From positions 6,415,001 to 6,479,000 of the forward strand of contig NZ_CP118615.1 of the NCBI RefSeq assembly GCF_028993575.1: a stretch of DNA of 64,000 bases. The letters run 5' to 3'. This document shows, piece by piece, positions 28,052 through 36,622 of the stretch. The notes under the pieces are model-generated. The model did no database searches. It saw only the letters and a list, made by a program, of their open reading frames with translations, and was not told the origin of the DNA. A program made the position numbers and the translations under genes. Position 1 is the first letter of the stretch. Every line of letters starts with the position of its first letter. Source of the stretch: Micromonospora cathayae (GTDB taxonomy: Bacteria; Actinomycetota; Actinomycetes; Mycobacteriales; Micromonosporaceae).

Positions 28052-28819
28052 CTACCGGCGGCGGTCGGCGGGGCAGGCCGGACGTTCGTGCCGGCAGAGC
28101 AGCGGGTGCAGCAGCCGGGCCAGGTCGCGGTGGTCGGTCACCGGCCGGGGGAACGCCAGCCGGGCCCGCCGTCGCGTGCCCGGCCCGCCGAACGCCACCA
28201 CCAGGCCGTACCGGTCGAGCCGGACCACCCGGGGAGCCGCCTCGTCGGGCCGGTCCGCGAGCGGCCCCAACTGCCGACGCAGGTAACCGGCCACCTGCTC
28301 GGCGTGGTGCAGGGCGAGGTCGGCCAGGAGGGCGCCCTCCACCGGGTGCAGCGGGTCCGGCTCGGCCGCCGCGTAGTCGTCGCCCGCGATCCGGTGGACG
28401 TCCCCGGCGGTCTCCAGCCGGGCCTCGGCCACCTCGAACCGGTACAACCGGAACCGGGTGCCGACGTCGAGCAGGTCACCGGTCGGTTCGACCGCCGCGA
28501 AGTCCACCGCGGCGTGGCGTGCCGCCTCCCCGGCCAGCGGAGTCGCCCAGCCGGAGACCCAGGCCCGCCCGAGCGGGGGCGCGCCGGCCGCCGGTGGCAG
28601 GTCGAGCACGTCGAGCACCACCGCGACGGCCCGGTCCGTGCCGGCCGGGGGGAGCACGGCGGCCAGGTCGCTGACCACCGGCACCAGCATCAGCACCCGA
28701 CCGTCCGGGTCGGTGACGTGCCGGACCTGGTACGGCCCGGGCCGGTGCGCCAGGTGCACCAGCCCGGGAAGGCAACCGGCGACCAGGGTCCGGACGGTCT
28801 CGGCACTGCTCGGCCGCAT
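28052..28819 (-). CDS. DUF2470 protein (HugZ-like), iron regulated
   Basis: 255 aa. The C-terminal third matches DUF2470 (DPLHPVEGALLADLALHHAE, then [20 protein letters not shown]), the domain found with pyridoxamine-phosphate-oxidase-like heme-degrading proteins of the HugZ family. The N-terminal part (VRTLVAGCLPGLVHL, GRVLMLVPVVSDLAAVL) resembles the split-barrel half. The start has AAGGAGGAGG upstream. An excellent iron box lies about 20 bp further upstream, so expression should rise when iron is scarce. A role in heme or siderophore iron release is inferred. Confidence 0.75.
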   Translation of the reverse strand: MRPSSAETVRTLVAGCLPGLVHLAHRPGPYQVRHVTDPDGRVLMLVPVVSDLAAVLPPAGTDRAVAVVLDVLDLPPAAGAPPLGRAWVSGWATPLAGEAARHAAVDFAAVEPTGDLLDVGTRFRLYRFEVAEARLETAGDVHRIAGDDYAAAEPDPLHPVEGALLADLALHHAEQVAGYLRRQLGPLADRPDEAAPRVVRLDRYGLVVAFGGPGTRRRARLAFPRPVTDHRDLARLLHPLLCRHERPACPADRRR

Positions 28820-28837
28820 CGCCGCCTCCTCCTTGAG

Positions 28838-28856
28838 AAAGGTTAGGCTAACCTAA
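28838..28856 (-). promoter_or_regulatory. IdeR/DmdR-type iron box
   Basis: Read on the minus strand, TTAGGTTAGCCTAACCTTT agrees with the actinobacterial iron-box consensus (TWAGGTTAGSCTAACCTWA) in all but the edge bases. It lies about 20-37 bp before the DUF2470 gene start, where a bound iron repressor would block transcription. Confidence 0.85.
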
Positions 28857-28908
28857 CCAGGAGGTTAGAGCACCGGTCCCCTGCCGTCCAGCGGCACGCC
28901 GGGACACG

Positions 28909-30720
28909 TCACCGGGTCTGCTCCAGCCAGGACGCGTAGAGCAGCCCGTACACCGAGCCCGGATCGCGGACCAGCTCGTCGTGCGGGCCCCGCTGCACCA
29001 CCCGGCCCCGGTCCACCACGATCACCTCGTCGGCCGACTGGGCGGTGGAGAGCCGGTGCGCGATGGCCAGGGTGGTCCGGCCCCGGGTCACCGCGTCCAG
29101 GGTCCTCTGCAGCCGCACCTCGGTGGCCGGGTCGACCGCGCTGGTCGCCTCGTCCAGCACCAACAGGTCCGGGTCGGCCACGTACGCCCGGGCCAACGCG
29201 ACGAGCTGCCGCTCCCCCACGCTGAGCGCCTCGCCCCGCTCACCGACCGGAGTGTCCAGCCCGGACGGCAGCCCCTCCAGCCAGTCGACCAGCCCCAACT
29301 CGGTGAAGGCCGCGACGAGCTGCCCGTCGGTCAACTCCGGACGGGCGAAACGGACATTCTCCCCCACCGTGGCGTCGAAGAGGAAACCGTCCTGCGGGAC
29401 CATCACCACCCGCGACCGCAGCGAGTCGAACCGCACCCGCTCCAACGGCACGCCGGACAGCAGGACCGTACCGGTGGTCGGGTCCATCAACCGGGTGAGC
29501 AGCTTGGCGAAGGTGGTCTTGCCGCTGCCGGTCTCGCCCACCACCGCCACCCGGGTCTTCGCCGCGATCTCCAGATCGATGTCGTGCAGCACCGGCGGAC
29601 CGCCCGGATACGCGAACCCCACCCCGGCGAACCGCACGTCCAACGGCCCCGGCGGCAGCTCCCGGCCCTGCTCCCCCGGGTCGGCGACGTCCGGCTTCAT
29701 GTCCAGCACGTCCAGCACCCGCCGCCACCCGGCGATCGCGTTCTGCGCCTCGTTGAGCACCTCGGTGGCGATCTGCACCGGCTGGATGAACAGGGTCACC
29801 AGGAACAGGAAGGCGGTGATCTGGCCGACCGACAGGGTCCGGTCCGCGCCGAGCGTCACCCCGACCACCACCACCCCGGCCAGCGCCAGCCCGGCCGCGA
29901 TCTCCCCGACCGAACTGCCCAGGATGCTGAACCGGATGGCCCGCTGCTGCGCCCGCCGGTGGCTGTCGATCGCCTCGTCCAGCCGGCGGGCGGTCCGGGC
30001 CGACACCCCGTACGCCCGGATCACCGGCGCGCCGACCACGCTCTCCGCGATCGCCGCGAGCAGCGCCCCCATCCGCTGCCGGACCACCCCGTACGCCCGA
30101 CCGAGATGCCGCTGCAACGTCCGGATCAGCAGCACGGCCGGCAGGAAGGCGACGAACACCACCAGCGTCAACTGCCAGGAGTACACGAACATCACCACGG
30201 TGGTGACCAGGAGCTGACCCAGGTTGATCAGCAGGATCACACCGCCCCACTGCAGGAACTGGGTGATCTGGTCCACGTCGCTGGTCACCCGGGACACCAG
30301 GGAACCCCGCCGCTCGGACTGCTGGTGCAGCATGGACAGGTCGTGCACGTGCCGGAACGCCCGGGTCCGGACGTTCGCCAGAGCCGTCTCACTGACCGTG
30401 AACAGCCGGCGCATCATCAGGTAACCGCAGAACGTGGTGACCACCAGGGTCGCCGCGGTCACCACCACCACCGTGCCGACCACCCCCAGGTCGATGCCGC
30501 CCACCAGGCCCCGGTCGATGCCCTGCTGCACGGCGACCGGCACGGCCGCCCGCCCCACCATGTAGACCAGCGCCAGGGCCATCGTCGCCGCCAGGCCGAC
30601 CCGCAGCTCCGGGGAGAGCGCCAACCCCCGACGCAGCGTCCGCCAGGCCGTCTCGTCCGGCTCGGTCACCGGCCGGCCCGGGCTACCCGACGACTTCCGC
30701 TCATCCGTGGTCACCGTCAC
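28909..30720 (-). CDS. ABC exporter half-transporter (TMD-NBD), catalytically competent partner
   Basis: 603 aa. Six membrane helices (about 35-320) precede a nucleotide-binding domain: Walker A VVGETGSGKTTFAKLL, Q-loop MVPQDGFLFDATVGENV, Walker B LLVLDEATSAVDP with catalytic Glu, and H-loop TLAIAHRLST. The signature is LSVGERQ instead of LSGGQ. The preceding gene encodes a half-transporter with the complementary defects, so the two should form a heterodimer. GTG 30720 is preceded by GAGAGG. The substrate is unknown; lipid, peptide or drug export is typical. Confidence 0.9.
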   Translation of the reverse strand: MTVTTDERKSSGSPGRPVTEPDETAWRTLRRGLALSPELRVGLAATMALALVYMVGRAAVPVAVQQGIDRGLVGGIDLGVVGTVVVVTAATLVVTTFCGYLMMRRLFTVSETALANVRTRAFRHVHDLSMLHQQSERRGSLVSRVTSDVDQITQFLQWGGVILLINLGQLLVTTVVMFVYSWQLTLVVFVAFLPAVLLIRTLQRHLGRAYGVVRQRMGALLAAIAESVVGAPVIRAYGVSARTARRLDEAIDSHRRAQQRAIRFSILGSSVGEIAAGLALAGVVVVGVTLGADRTLSVGQITAFLFLVTLFIQPVQIATEVLNEAQNAIAGWRRVLDVLDMKPDVADPGEQGRELPPGPLDVRFAGVGFAYPGGPPVLHDIDLEIAAKTRVAVVGETGSGKTTFAKLLTRLMDPTTGTVLLSGVPLERVRFDSLRSRVVMVPQDGFLFDATVGENVRFARPELTDGQLVAAFTELGLVDWLEGLPSGLDTPVGERGEALSVGERQLVALARAYVADPDLLVLDEATSAVDPATEVRLQRTLDAVTRGRTTLAIAHRLSTAQSADEVIVVDRGRVVQRGPHDELVRDPGSVYGLLYASWLEQTR

Positions 30721-30733
30721 CGGACCGACCTCT

Positions 30734-30777
30734 CGTCCACGACTGCGGGGCTCCGCTGCGCTGCGCTCCTCGCGCTC
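30734..30777 (-). repeat. Dispersed intergenic element, copy 2 (tandem, downstream unit)
   Basis: Minus-strand TGAGCGCGAGGAGCGC to CCCCGCAGTCGTGGACG, one of two tandem copies with a 59-bp period (partner at 30793-30837), just before the RBS of the downstream ABC gene. Confidence 0.85.
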
Positions 30778-30792
30778 ACCGGGCCCACCTTC

Positions 30793-30837
30793 CGTTCGCG
30801 ACTGCGGGGCTCCGCTGCGCTGCGCTCCTCGCGCTCA
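30793..30837 (-). repeat. Dispersed intergenic element, copy 3 (tandem, upstream unit)
   Basis: The first tandem copy in the minus direction. Its leading TGA is the stop codon of the upstream ABC gene. The core is nearly identical to the copy at 30734-30777 and to the one at 23551-23595. Confidence 0.85.
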
Positions 30838-32721
30838 CCTGTCCAACTCCACTTCGAGGCCGGTGGCCACCGGGACCACCGGCGGATCCTGGTACGTCCG
30901 GGGCTCCTCACGGTCGTTCTCGGCCTGCTCGTACGCGGTGACCAGGTCCACGTAGCCGGGCACGGTGGCGAGCAGCTCGGTGTGCGTGCCCCGGGCCACC
31001 ACCCGCCCCTGCTCCACGTAGATCACCTCGTCGGCGAGGGCGATGGTGGCCCGCCGGTACGCCACCACCAGGATCGAGGTCCCGGCGCCGGTACCGTCGG
31101 CCGGCGCCGACCGCAGACCGGCCAGGATGGCCGCCTCCACCCGGGGGTCGACCGCGCTCGTCGCGTCGTCGAGCACCAGCAGCCGGGGCCGGCCGGCGAG
31201 CGCGCGGGCCAGCGTGAGGCGCTGCCGTTGGCCGCCCGACAGCGAGGTGCCCCGCTCCCCCACCATGGTGTCCAGCCCGTCGGGCAGGGCGGCGACGAAC
31301 CCGTCCGCCTCGGCCAGCCGCAGCGCCGCCCAGACGTCGTCGTCGCCGATGCCGGGCCGGTCCAGGGTGATGTTGGCGCGTACCGTGTCGTCGAAGACGA
31401 ACGGCACCTGGGCGACCAGCGCGATCGTGTCGGCCAGTGACGCGGCGGTCAGCCGGCGCAGGTCGACACCGTCGAGCGTGACGGTGCCGGAGTCCGGGTC
31501 GACCAGCCGCACCGCCAGGGCGGTGATGGTGGACTTGCCGGACCCGGTCGGCCCGACCAGGGCGACCGTCCGCCCGGCCGGCACGGTGAAGGTGACCTCG
31601 CCGAGCACCTGGGTGCCGGGCAGGTGCGCCTCGGCCGGCTCGTAGTGGAACGACACGTCGGCGAAGGCGAGCGTGGCGGCCCCGCCGCCGGCCCGGTCGA
31701 GCACCTGGTCGCCGTACGCCATCTCGCCGGTCGCGTCGAGCACCTGCCGCACCCGGTCCCAGCCGGCGACGCTGCGCGGCAGCTCGGCCAGGACCCAGCC
31801 GATCGCCCGCACCGGCACCGCCAGCACGGTGAACAGGAACGCCACGCTGACCAGTTCGGCGACGGTGATCGCCTGCTGGTTGAGCCGGATCGCGCCGACC
31901 ACCAGCACGGCCAGGGTGCCCAGGCTGGGCAGGGTCTCCAGCAGCGGGTCGAACAGACCGCGCAGCCGGCCGACGGAGATCAACGCGTCACGCAGCTCAC
32001 CGGCGCGGGCGGCGAACCGGCGGGTCTCCTCCGCCTCCCGGCCCATGGTCTTGACCACCAGCGCGCCGTCGAAGCTCTCGTGGGCGATCCCGCTGACCTC
32101 GGCCCGGAGCCGCTGGGCGCGGGCCTGCCGGGGGGCCATCCGGCGGGAGTAGACCACGTTGAGGGTGAACAGGGCCGGGAAGACGGCCACGCCGACCAGG
32201 GCGAGCGCCCAGTCGGTGACGAAGAGCGCGCCCACCGCGCCGACCACCATCACCAACGTGCCGACCGCGAACGGCAGCGGCGCGATCGGGTACCAGGCCG
32301 CCTCGACGTCGGAGTTGGCGTTGGACAGCAGGGTGCCGGTGGCGTGCCGCTGGTGCCAGGACAGCGGCAGGTCCAGGTAGCGCCGGGTGACCCGGCGGCG
32401 GTAGGCGGCCTGGAGACGGTACTGCATGTAGCCGGCCCCGAGCCGCCGGCCGAAGATGCCGACCACCCGCAGCAGGCTGATCCCGAACAGGGCCACCGCG
32501 GCCAGCGCCAGCACGCCGACCTCCACCGACCCACTGGCGACCGACGGCACCACCACGTCGCCGACCACCGCACCGACCACGTACGCGCTGCCGATCACCA
32601 TCGCCCCGAAGAGCACGCTGCCGGTGACCGCCACCGCGAAGATCCGTGGTTGTTCCCGGATGGCCCGACCGAGGACCCGCAGCCCTCGGGCGAGCACCTC
32701 CGTACTCGTCTTGCTCGACAA
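30835..32721 (-). CDS. ABC exporter half-transporter with degenerate catalytic residues
   Basis: 628 aa from TTG 32721 (GGGGGA upstream). Membrane helices occupy about residues 25-320. The NBD has Walker A VGPTGSGKSTITALAV and a canonical LSGGQRQRLTLARAL signature, but Walker B is LLVLDDATSAVD (Asp where the catalytic Glu belongs) and the H-loop reads VVAYRRAT (Tyr for His). This is the pattern of the degenerate half of heterodimeric exporters such as TM287/288; the downstream gene supplies the intact Glu and His. The gap between the genes is filled by the tandem dispersed repeats. Confidence 0.9.
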   Translation of the reverse strand: MSSKTSTEVLARGLRVLGRAIREQPRIFAVAVTGSVLFGAMVIGSAYVVGAVVGDVVVPSVASGSVEVGVLALAAVALFGISLLRVVGIFGRRLGAGYMQYRLQAAYRRRVTRRYLDLPLSWHQRHATGTLLSNANSDVEAAWYPIAPLPFAVGTLVMVVGAVGALFVTDWALALVGVAVFPALFTLNVVYSRRMAPRQARAQRLRAEVSGIAHESFDGALVVKTMGREAEETRRFAARAGELRDALISVGRLRGLFDPLLETLPSLGTLAVLVVGAIRLNQQAITVAELVSVAFLFTVLAVPVRAIGWVLAELPRSVAGWDRVRQVLDATGEMAYGDQVLDRAGGGAATLAFADVSFHYEPAEAHLPGTQVLGEVTFTVPAGRTVALVGPTGSGKSTITALAVRLVDPDSGTVTLDGVDLRRLTAASLADTIALVAQVPFVFDDTVRANITLDRPGIGDDDVWAALRLAEADGFVAALPDGLDTMVGERGTSLSGGQRQRLTLARALAGRPRLLVLDDATSAVDPRVEAAILAGLRSAPADGTGAGTSILVVAYRRATIALADEVIYVEQGRVVARGTHTELLATVPGYVDLVTAYEQAENDREEPRTYQDPPVVPVATGLEVELDR

Positions 32722-32873
32722 CTCAACATCCCCCGCCGTAAGCCGCCATTATCTCCCTTCATCCTTACCGCTCGCCGGCGGCCGCGCCGACCGGGGTGCG
32801 GAATCGCGCACGTTCGCCGGTACGCCGTCGGCGAAACGGGCCGGGTCGGGCGGGGCGGCCTACCATCGGGAAC

Positions 32874-33503
32874 ATGTCGCGGTACGCCCTCACGGAGCGC
32901 CAGGCGCTCGCCGACCTCATGCTGACCCTCGGTCCGGACGCCCCGACGCTCAACGAGGGTTGGACGACCCGGGACCTCGCCGCCCACCTGGTGGTCCGCG
33001 AGCGCCGACCGGACGCGGCGGGCGGCATCCTGCTGCCGCCGCTGCGCGGTTACGCCGAACGGGTCCGGCTGCGGCTCGCCGCCCGGCCGTGGGCGGACCT
33101 GGTGGCGCAGGTGCGTCGGCCGCCGGTCTGGAGCCCGCTGAGCAACCCGCTGACCGACGAGCTGGTCAACACCATGGAGTTCTTCATCCACCACGAGGAC
33201 GTCCGGCGTGCCGCCCCGGACTGGCAGCCCCGGGAGCTGCCGGCCGGGCTGCCCGCGGCGCTGTGGCGGCGGGTCGCCCCGCTGGGTCGGTTCGCGTTGC
33301 GCCGGTTTCCGGCGAGCCTGCTCGTGCAGGCTCCCGGGCACGGGGAGTTCCGGTGCGGGCGGGGCGGCGAGGCGCTGCGGGTGGTCGGTGTGCCGGGCGA
33401 GCTGACCCTCTTCCTGTCCGGGCGGCAGCGGGCGGCCCGGGTACAGCTCGACGGGCCGGCCGCCCTGGCCGAGCGGTTGCGGACCGCCCCGCTGGCCCTC
33501 TGA
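32874..33503 (+). CDS. TIGR03085-family (mycothiol maleylpyruvate isomerase-like) protein
   Basis: 209 aa from ATG 32874. The DinB/MDMPI-like helical bundle has the expected metal-ligand positions: LAAHLVVRERRPD (about 38-50) and MEFFIHHEDVRRAAPDW (about 101-117). The C-terminal part is a small beta domain (FRCGRGGEALRVVGVPGELT). Enzymes of this superfamily often use mycothiol; the exact reaction of TIGR03085 members is unknown. It is divergent from the ABC exporter pair. Confidence 0.85.
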   Translation: MSRYALTERQALADLMLTLGPDAPTLNEGWTTRDLAAHLVVRERRPDAAGGILLPPLRGYAERVRLRLAARPWADLVAQVRRPPVWSPLSNPLTDELVNTMEFFIHHEDVRRAAPDWQPRELPAGLPAALWRRVAPLGRFALRRFPASLLVQAPGHGEFRCGRGGEALRVVGVPGELTLFLSGRQRAARVQLDGPAALAERLRTAPLAL

Positions 33504-33520
33504 CCGTCCCGCCGGCCCGG

Positions 33521-33559
33521 GACCGTCCGACCGGACCGTCCGACCGGACCGTCCGACCG
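33521..33559. repeat. Three tandem copies of a 13-bp unit
   Basis: GACCGTCCGACCG occurs three times head to tail at 33521-33533, 33534-33546 and 33547-33559, between the TIGR03085 gene and the terpene synthase gene. Confidence 0.9.
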
Positions 33560-33660
33560 CTGACCGACCCGGGACGAAACCCAAAGATCAGGTCCGATAT
33601 CTTGCCCGGTATTGATCGTCGGTCCGCCCCACCCGGGACGGCGTCGCAGGGGGGCATGCC

Positions 33661-34611
33661 ATGCGGAGCTTCGCCGTTTCAGCGCTGCGGGAGCCGCCTT
33701 TTCCGGGCCAGCGGCACCCCCGGGTGGACGAGGTGGCCCGGGCCAGCGCCGAGTGGGCGGCCGGGATCGGTCTGACCGGTTGCGCCGAGAGCCGGCACCG
33801 GCTCGCCGGGGCGGCCGTCGCCGACCTGGCCGGGCGGGCCTGCCCGGAGGCCCCGGTCGACCGGCTCCGGCTGCTGACCGATCTGATCACCTGGCTGTTC
33901 GCGGTGGACGACGCCTGCGACGAGGACGGGTTGGGCACCGCGCCGACCCGGTTGGCGCCCACCGTGGCGGGCCTGCTCGACGTGCTCGACCTGCGCGGCG
34001 AGCCGGTGCCGTCGGCCCTGCTCGGCACGACCGGGCCGCGCGGGGTCGCGCTGCACGACCTGTGCCGCCGGGTCCGCGCGCAGGCGCCGCCGACGGCGCT
34101 GCTGGTGTTCTGCGGGCAGCTGCGGGAGTACCTGCTGGCGTTGCTGTGGGAGGCGGCCAACCGGGAGCACCGGCGGGTGCCGGGGGTGGCCGAGTACGTG
34201 CAGATGCGCCGGCACACCGGCGGGGTGCACCCGAGCTTCACGCTCACCGACCTGGCGTACGACGGGCCGGGGACGGCCGACCGGACGGACCCGGCGCTGG
34301 CCGCGTTGGAGACCCTCGCCGCAGACCTGGTCTGCTGGTGCAACGACGTCTTCTCCTACCGCAAGGAGGGCCGGCTGACCGGTGACGGGCACAACCTGGT
34401 CACCGCTATCGCCGGCGAGCAGGGCCGCCCCGAGCAGGCCGCCCTGCTGGCGGCGGCCGACCTGTTCAACCGGTCCCTGGCCGCGTACACCGAGCGGGAG
34501 ACGGCGCTGCTGCGGACGGCGGACCCGGCGACCCGGCGGTTCGCCACGTCCCGCCGCCGCTGGATCCGGGCCACCTACGACTGGTCGGTCAGCGCGGCCC
34601 GGTACGCCTGA
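33661..34611 (+). CDS. Class I terpene synthase
   Basis: 316 aa from ATG 33661 (AGGGGGG about eight bases upstream). It cyclises a prenyl diphosphate using Mg2+. The Asp-rich motif is AVDDACDEDG (Asp83, Asp84, Asp87), the NSE triad is NDVFSYRKE (Asn228, Ser232, Glu236), the diphosphate-sensing Arg lies in YVQMRRHTGG (Arg183/184), and the terminal RY pair is Arg314-Tyr315. The single alpha domain fits a bacterial mono- or sesquiterpene cyclase. No prenyltransferase or P450 is adjacent, so the product cannot be predicted. Confidence 0.93.
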   Translation: MRSFAVSALREPPFPGQRHPRVDEVARASAEWAAGIGLTGCAESRHRLAGAAVADLAGRACPEAPVDRLRLLTDLITWLFAVDDACDEDGLGTAPTRLAPTVAGLLDVLDLRGEPVPSALLGTTGPRGVALHDLCRRVRAQAPPTALLVFCGQLREYLLALLWEAANREHRRVPGVAEYVQMRRHTGGVHPSFTLTDLAYDGPGTADRTDPALAALETLAADLVCWCNDVFSYRKEGRLTGDGHNLVTAIAGEQGRPEQAALLAAADLFNRSLAAYTERETALLRTADPATRRFATSRRRWIRATYDWSVSAARYA

Positions 34612-34737
34612 CCATGCCGGTTGGACCGGTGTGTCGGCCCCGGGGCTAGCCGATCGTCGGGTGGACGCAATACCCTCTGGTAACCGCAGATCCCGTGACC
34701 CCGGTCACTTCTCCACCCCCTGAAGGCGGCTACAACG

Positions 34738-36564
34738 ATGGCTCTCGATGTACCGTACCGTTCCATTCCCGACATGTTCCTCAAGCGTGTGGCCGCCACC
34801 CCGGACCGCCACGCCTTCGCCCATCCCGCCCCCGACGACTCGGGACCGGTCTGGCTGACCTGGGAACAGGTGGGGCACCGGGCCAAGGCGGTCGCCGCCG
34901 GGCTGCACGGGCTGGGCGTCGGCCACGAGGACCGGGTGGCGATCCTGGCGAACACCCGACTGGACTGGGTGATCGCCGACCTCGGGATCATGTGCGCCGG
35001 CGGGGCCACCACCACCGTCTACCCGACCACCGAGCCGGAGGACACCTGCTACATCGTCGCCGACTCCGGCTCCCGGGTGCTGTTCGCCGAGAACCCGGCC
35101 CAGGCCGCCAAGATCGCCGGCGCGGACCTGCCCGCACTGACCCACGTGGTCCTCTTCGACGGTGCCGCCGACCCGGCCGCCGCCGTTCCCCAGCTCACCC
35201 TCGCCGAGCTGGAGGAGCAGGGCGCACGGGCACTGGCCGCCGAACCGGGCCTGGTCGACGGGATCGTCGCCGGCCTGGAACCGGACCACCTGGCCACGCT
35301 GATCTACACCTCGGGCACCACCGGGCGACCGAAGGGCGTCGAGCTGCTGCACGGCGGCTGGTGCTGGGAGGGCGTCGCCCAGGCCGACGTCGGGCTGCTG
35401 CGCGCCGACGACCTCCAGTACCTCTGGCTGCCGCTGTCCCACTCGTTCGGCAAGACCCTGCTCTGCGGGGCGACCCACGTCGGCCTGCCGACCTACGTCG
35501 ACGGCCGGGTGGACAAGCTGGTCGACCTGCTGTCGGTGGTCCGCCCGACGCTGATGTGCGGCGCGCCCCGGGTGTTCGAGAAGGTCTACAACAAGTCGGT
35601 CACCACCGCGCAGGACGCCGGCGGCGCGAAGGCGAAGATCTTCGCCTGGGCGGTGCGGACCGGCAAGGAGAAGGTCGCGCTGGAACAGGCCGGCAAGCCC
35701 GTCCCGGCCGGGCTGAAGCTGCGTCACCGGATCGCCGAGAAGCTGGTCTTCAGCAAGATCCAGGCCCGGCTCGGTGGCCGGATCCGGGTGCTGGTCTCCG
35801 GGGCCGCGCCGCTCAGCGCCGAGATCGCCACCTTCTTCGCCGCCGCGAACCTGCCGATCTCCGAGGGGTACGGCCTCACCGAGACCAGCGCCGGGAACTT
35901 CGTCAACCGGCCGGGCGGGCTGCGCATCGGCACCGTCGGGCAGGCGATGGGCGACCTGGAGTGCACGATCGACACGGACGGGGAGATCCTGCTGCGCGGC
36001 CGGCCGGTGATGCGCGGCTACCACAACCTGCCGGAGGAGACCGCCGCCGCGTTCACCGAGGACGGATTCTTCCGGACCGGGGACATCGGCACCCTCGACG
36101 CCGACGGCTACCTGCGCATCACCGACCGGAAGAAGGACCTGGTCAAGACCTCCGGCGGCAAGTACGTCGCGCCGTCGCACATCGAGGGCATGTTCAAGGC
36201 GATCTGCCCGTACACCTCGCAGGTGGTGGTGATCGGGCAGGCCCGCAACTACTGCACCATGCTGGTCACCCTGGACCCGGACGCGGTCCGGACCTGGGCC
36301 TCCGGTGGCCCGCTGGAGGGACGCGACTACACCGCCATCGTCACCTCGCCGCAGGCGCAGGAGATGGTCGAGGGGTACGTCGCCGAGCTCAACGGCCGGC
36401 TCAACCGCTGGGAGACCATCAAGAAGGTCACCATCCTGCCGCGCGACCTCACCATCGAGGACGGGGAGATCACCCCGTCGTTGAAGATCAAGCGACGCGG
36501 GGTGGAGGCCAACTTCGCCGCCGAGATCGACAAGATGTACGACGGCGCGCTCGAGAAGATCTGA
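34738..36564 (+). CDS. Long-chain acyl-CoA synthetase (FadD15-like)
   Basis: 608 aa. It activates fatty acids to acyl-CoA through an acyl-adenylate. The AMP-binding P-loop is LIYTSGTTGRPKGVEL (about 189-204), the acyl/adenine motif is ISEGYGLTETSAGN, then DGFFRTGDIGTLDADGYLRI with the catalytic Asp, and a C-terminal DRKKDLVKTSGGKYVAP hinge. Length and motif order match long-chain FadD15-type enzymes. It lies 126 bp after the terpene synthase in the same direction but need not share its pathway. A 14-bp inverted repeat follows the stop. Confidence 0.93.
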   Translation: MALDVPYRSIPDMFLKRVAATPDRHAFAHPAPDDSGPVWLTWEQVGHRAKAVAAGLHGLGVGHEDRVAILANTRLDWVIADLGIMCAGGATTTVYPTTEPEDTCYIVADSGSRVLFAENPAQAAKIAGADLPALTHVVLFDGAADPAAAVPQLTLAELEEQGARALAAEPGLVDGIVAGLEPDHLATLIYTSGTTGRPKGVELLHGGWCWEGVAQADVGLLRADDLQYLWLPLSHSFGKTLLCGATHVGLPTYVDGRVDKLVDLLSVVRPTLMCGAPRVFEKVYNKSVTTAQDAGGAKAKIFAWAVRTGKEKVALEQAGKPVPAGLKLRHRIAEKLVFSKIQARLGGRIRVLVSGAAPLSAEIATFFAAANLPISEGYGLTETSAGNFVNRPGGLRIGTVGQAMGDLECTIDTDGEILLRGRPVMRGYHNLPEETAAAFTEDGFFRTGDIGTLDADGYLRITDRKKDLVKTSGGKYVAPSHIEGMFKAICPYTSQVVVIGQARNYCTMLVTLDPDAVRTWASGGPLEGRDYTAIVTSPQAQEMVEGYVAELNGRLNRWETIKKVTILPRDLTIEDGEITPSLKIKRRGVEANFAAEIDKMYDGALEKI

Positions 36565-36579
36565 CCGGCGGCACCCGGA

Positions 36580-36607
36580 GGTGGGCGCTGGCCGGCCAGC
36601 GCCCACC
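36580..36607. terminator. Bidirectional hairpin between convergent genes
   Basis: GGTGGGCGCTGGCC (36580-36593) is followed directly by its reverse complement GGCCAGCGCCCACC (36594-36607). A stem of 11-12 bp with a small loop can form between the acyl-CoA synthetase and LtrA genes. Confidence 0.7.
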
Positions 36608-36622
36608 CGTCCACCCACCCGG

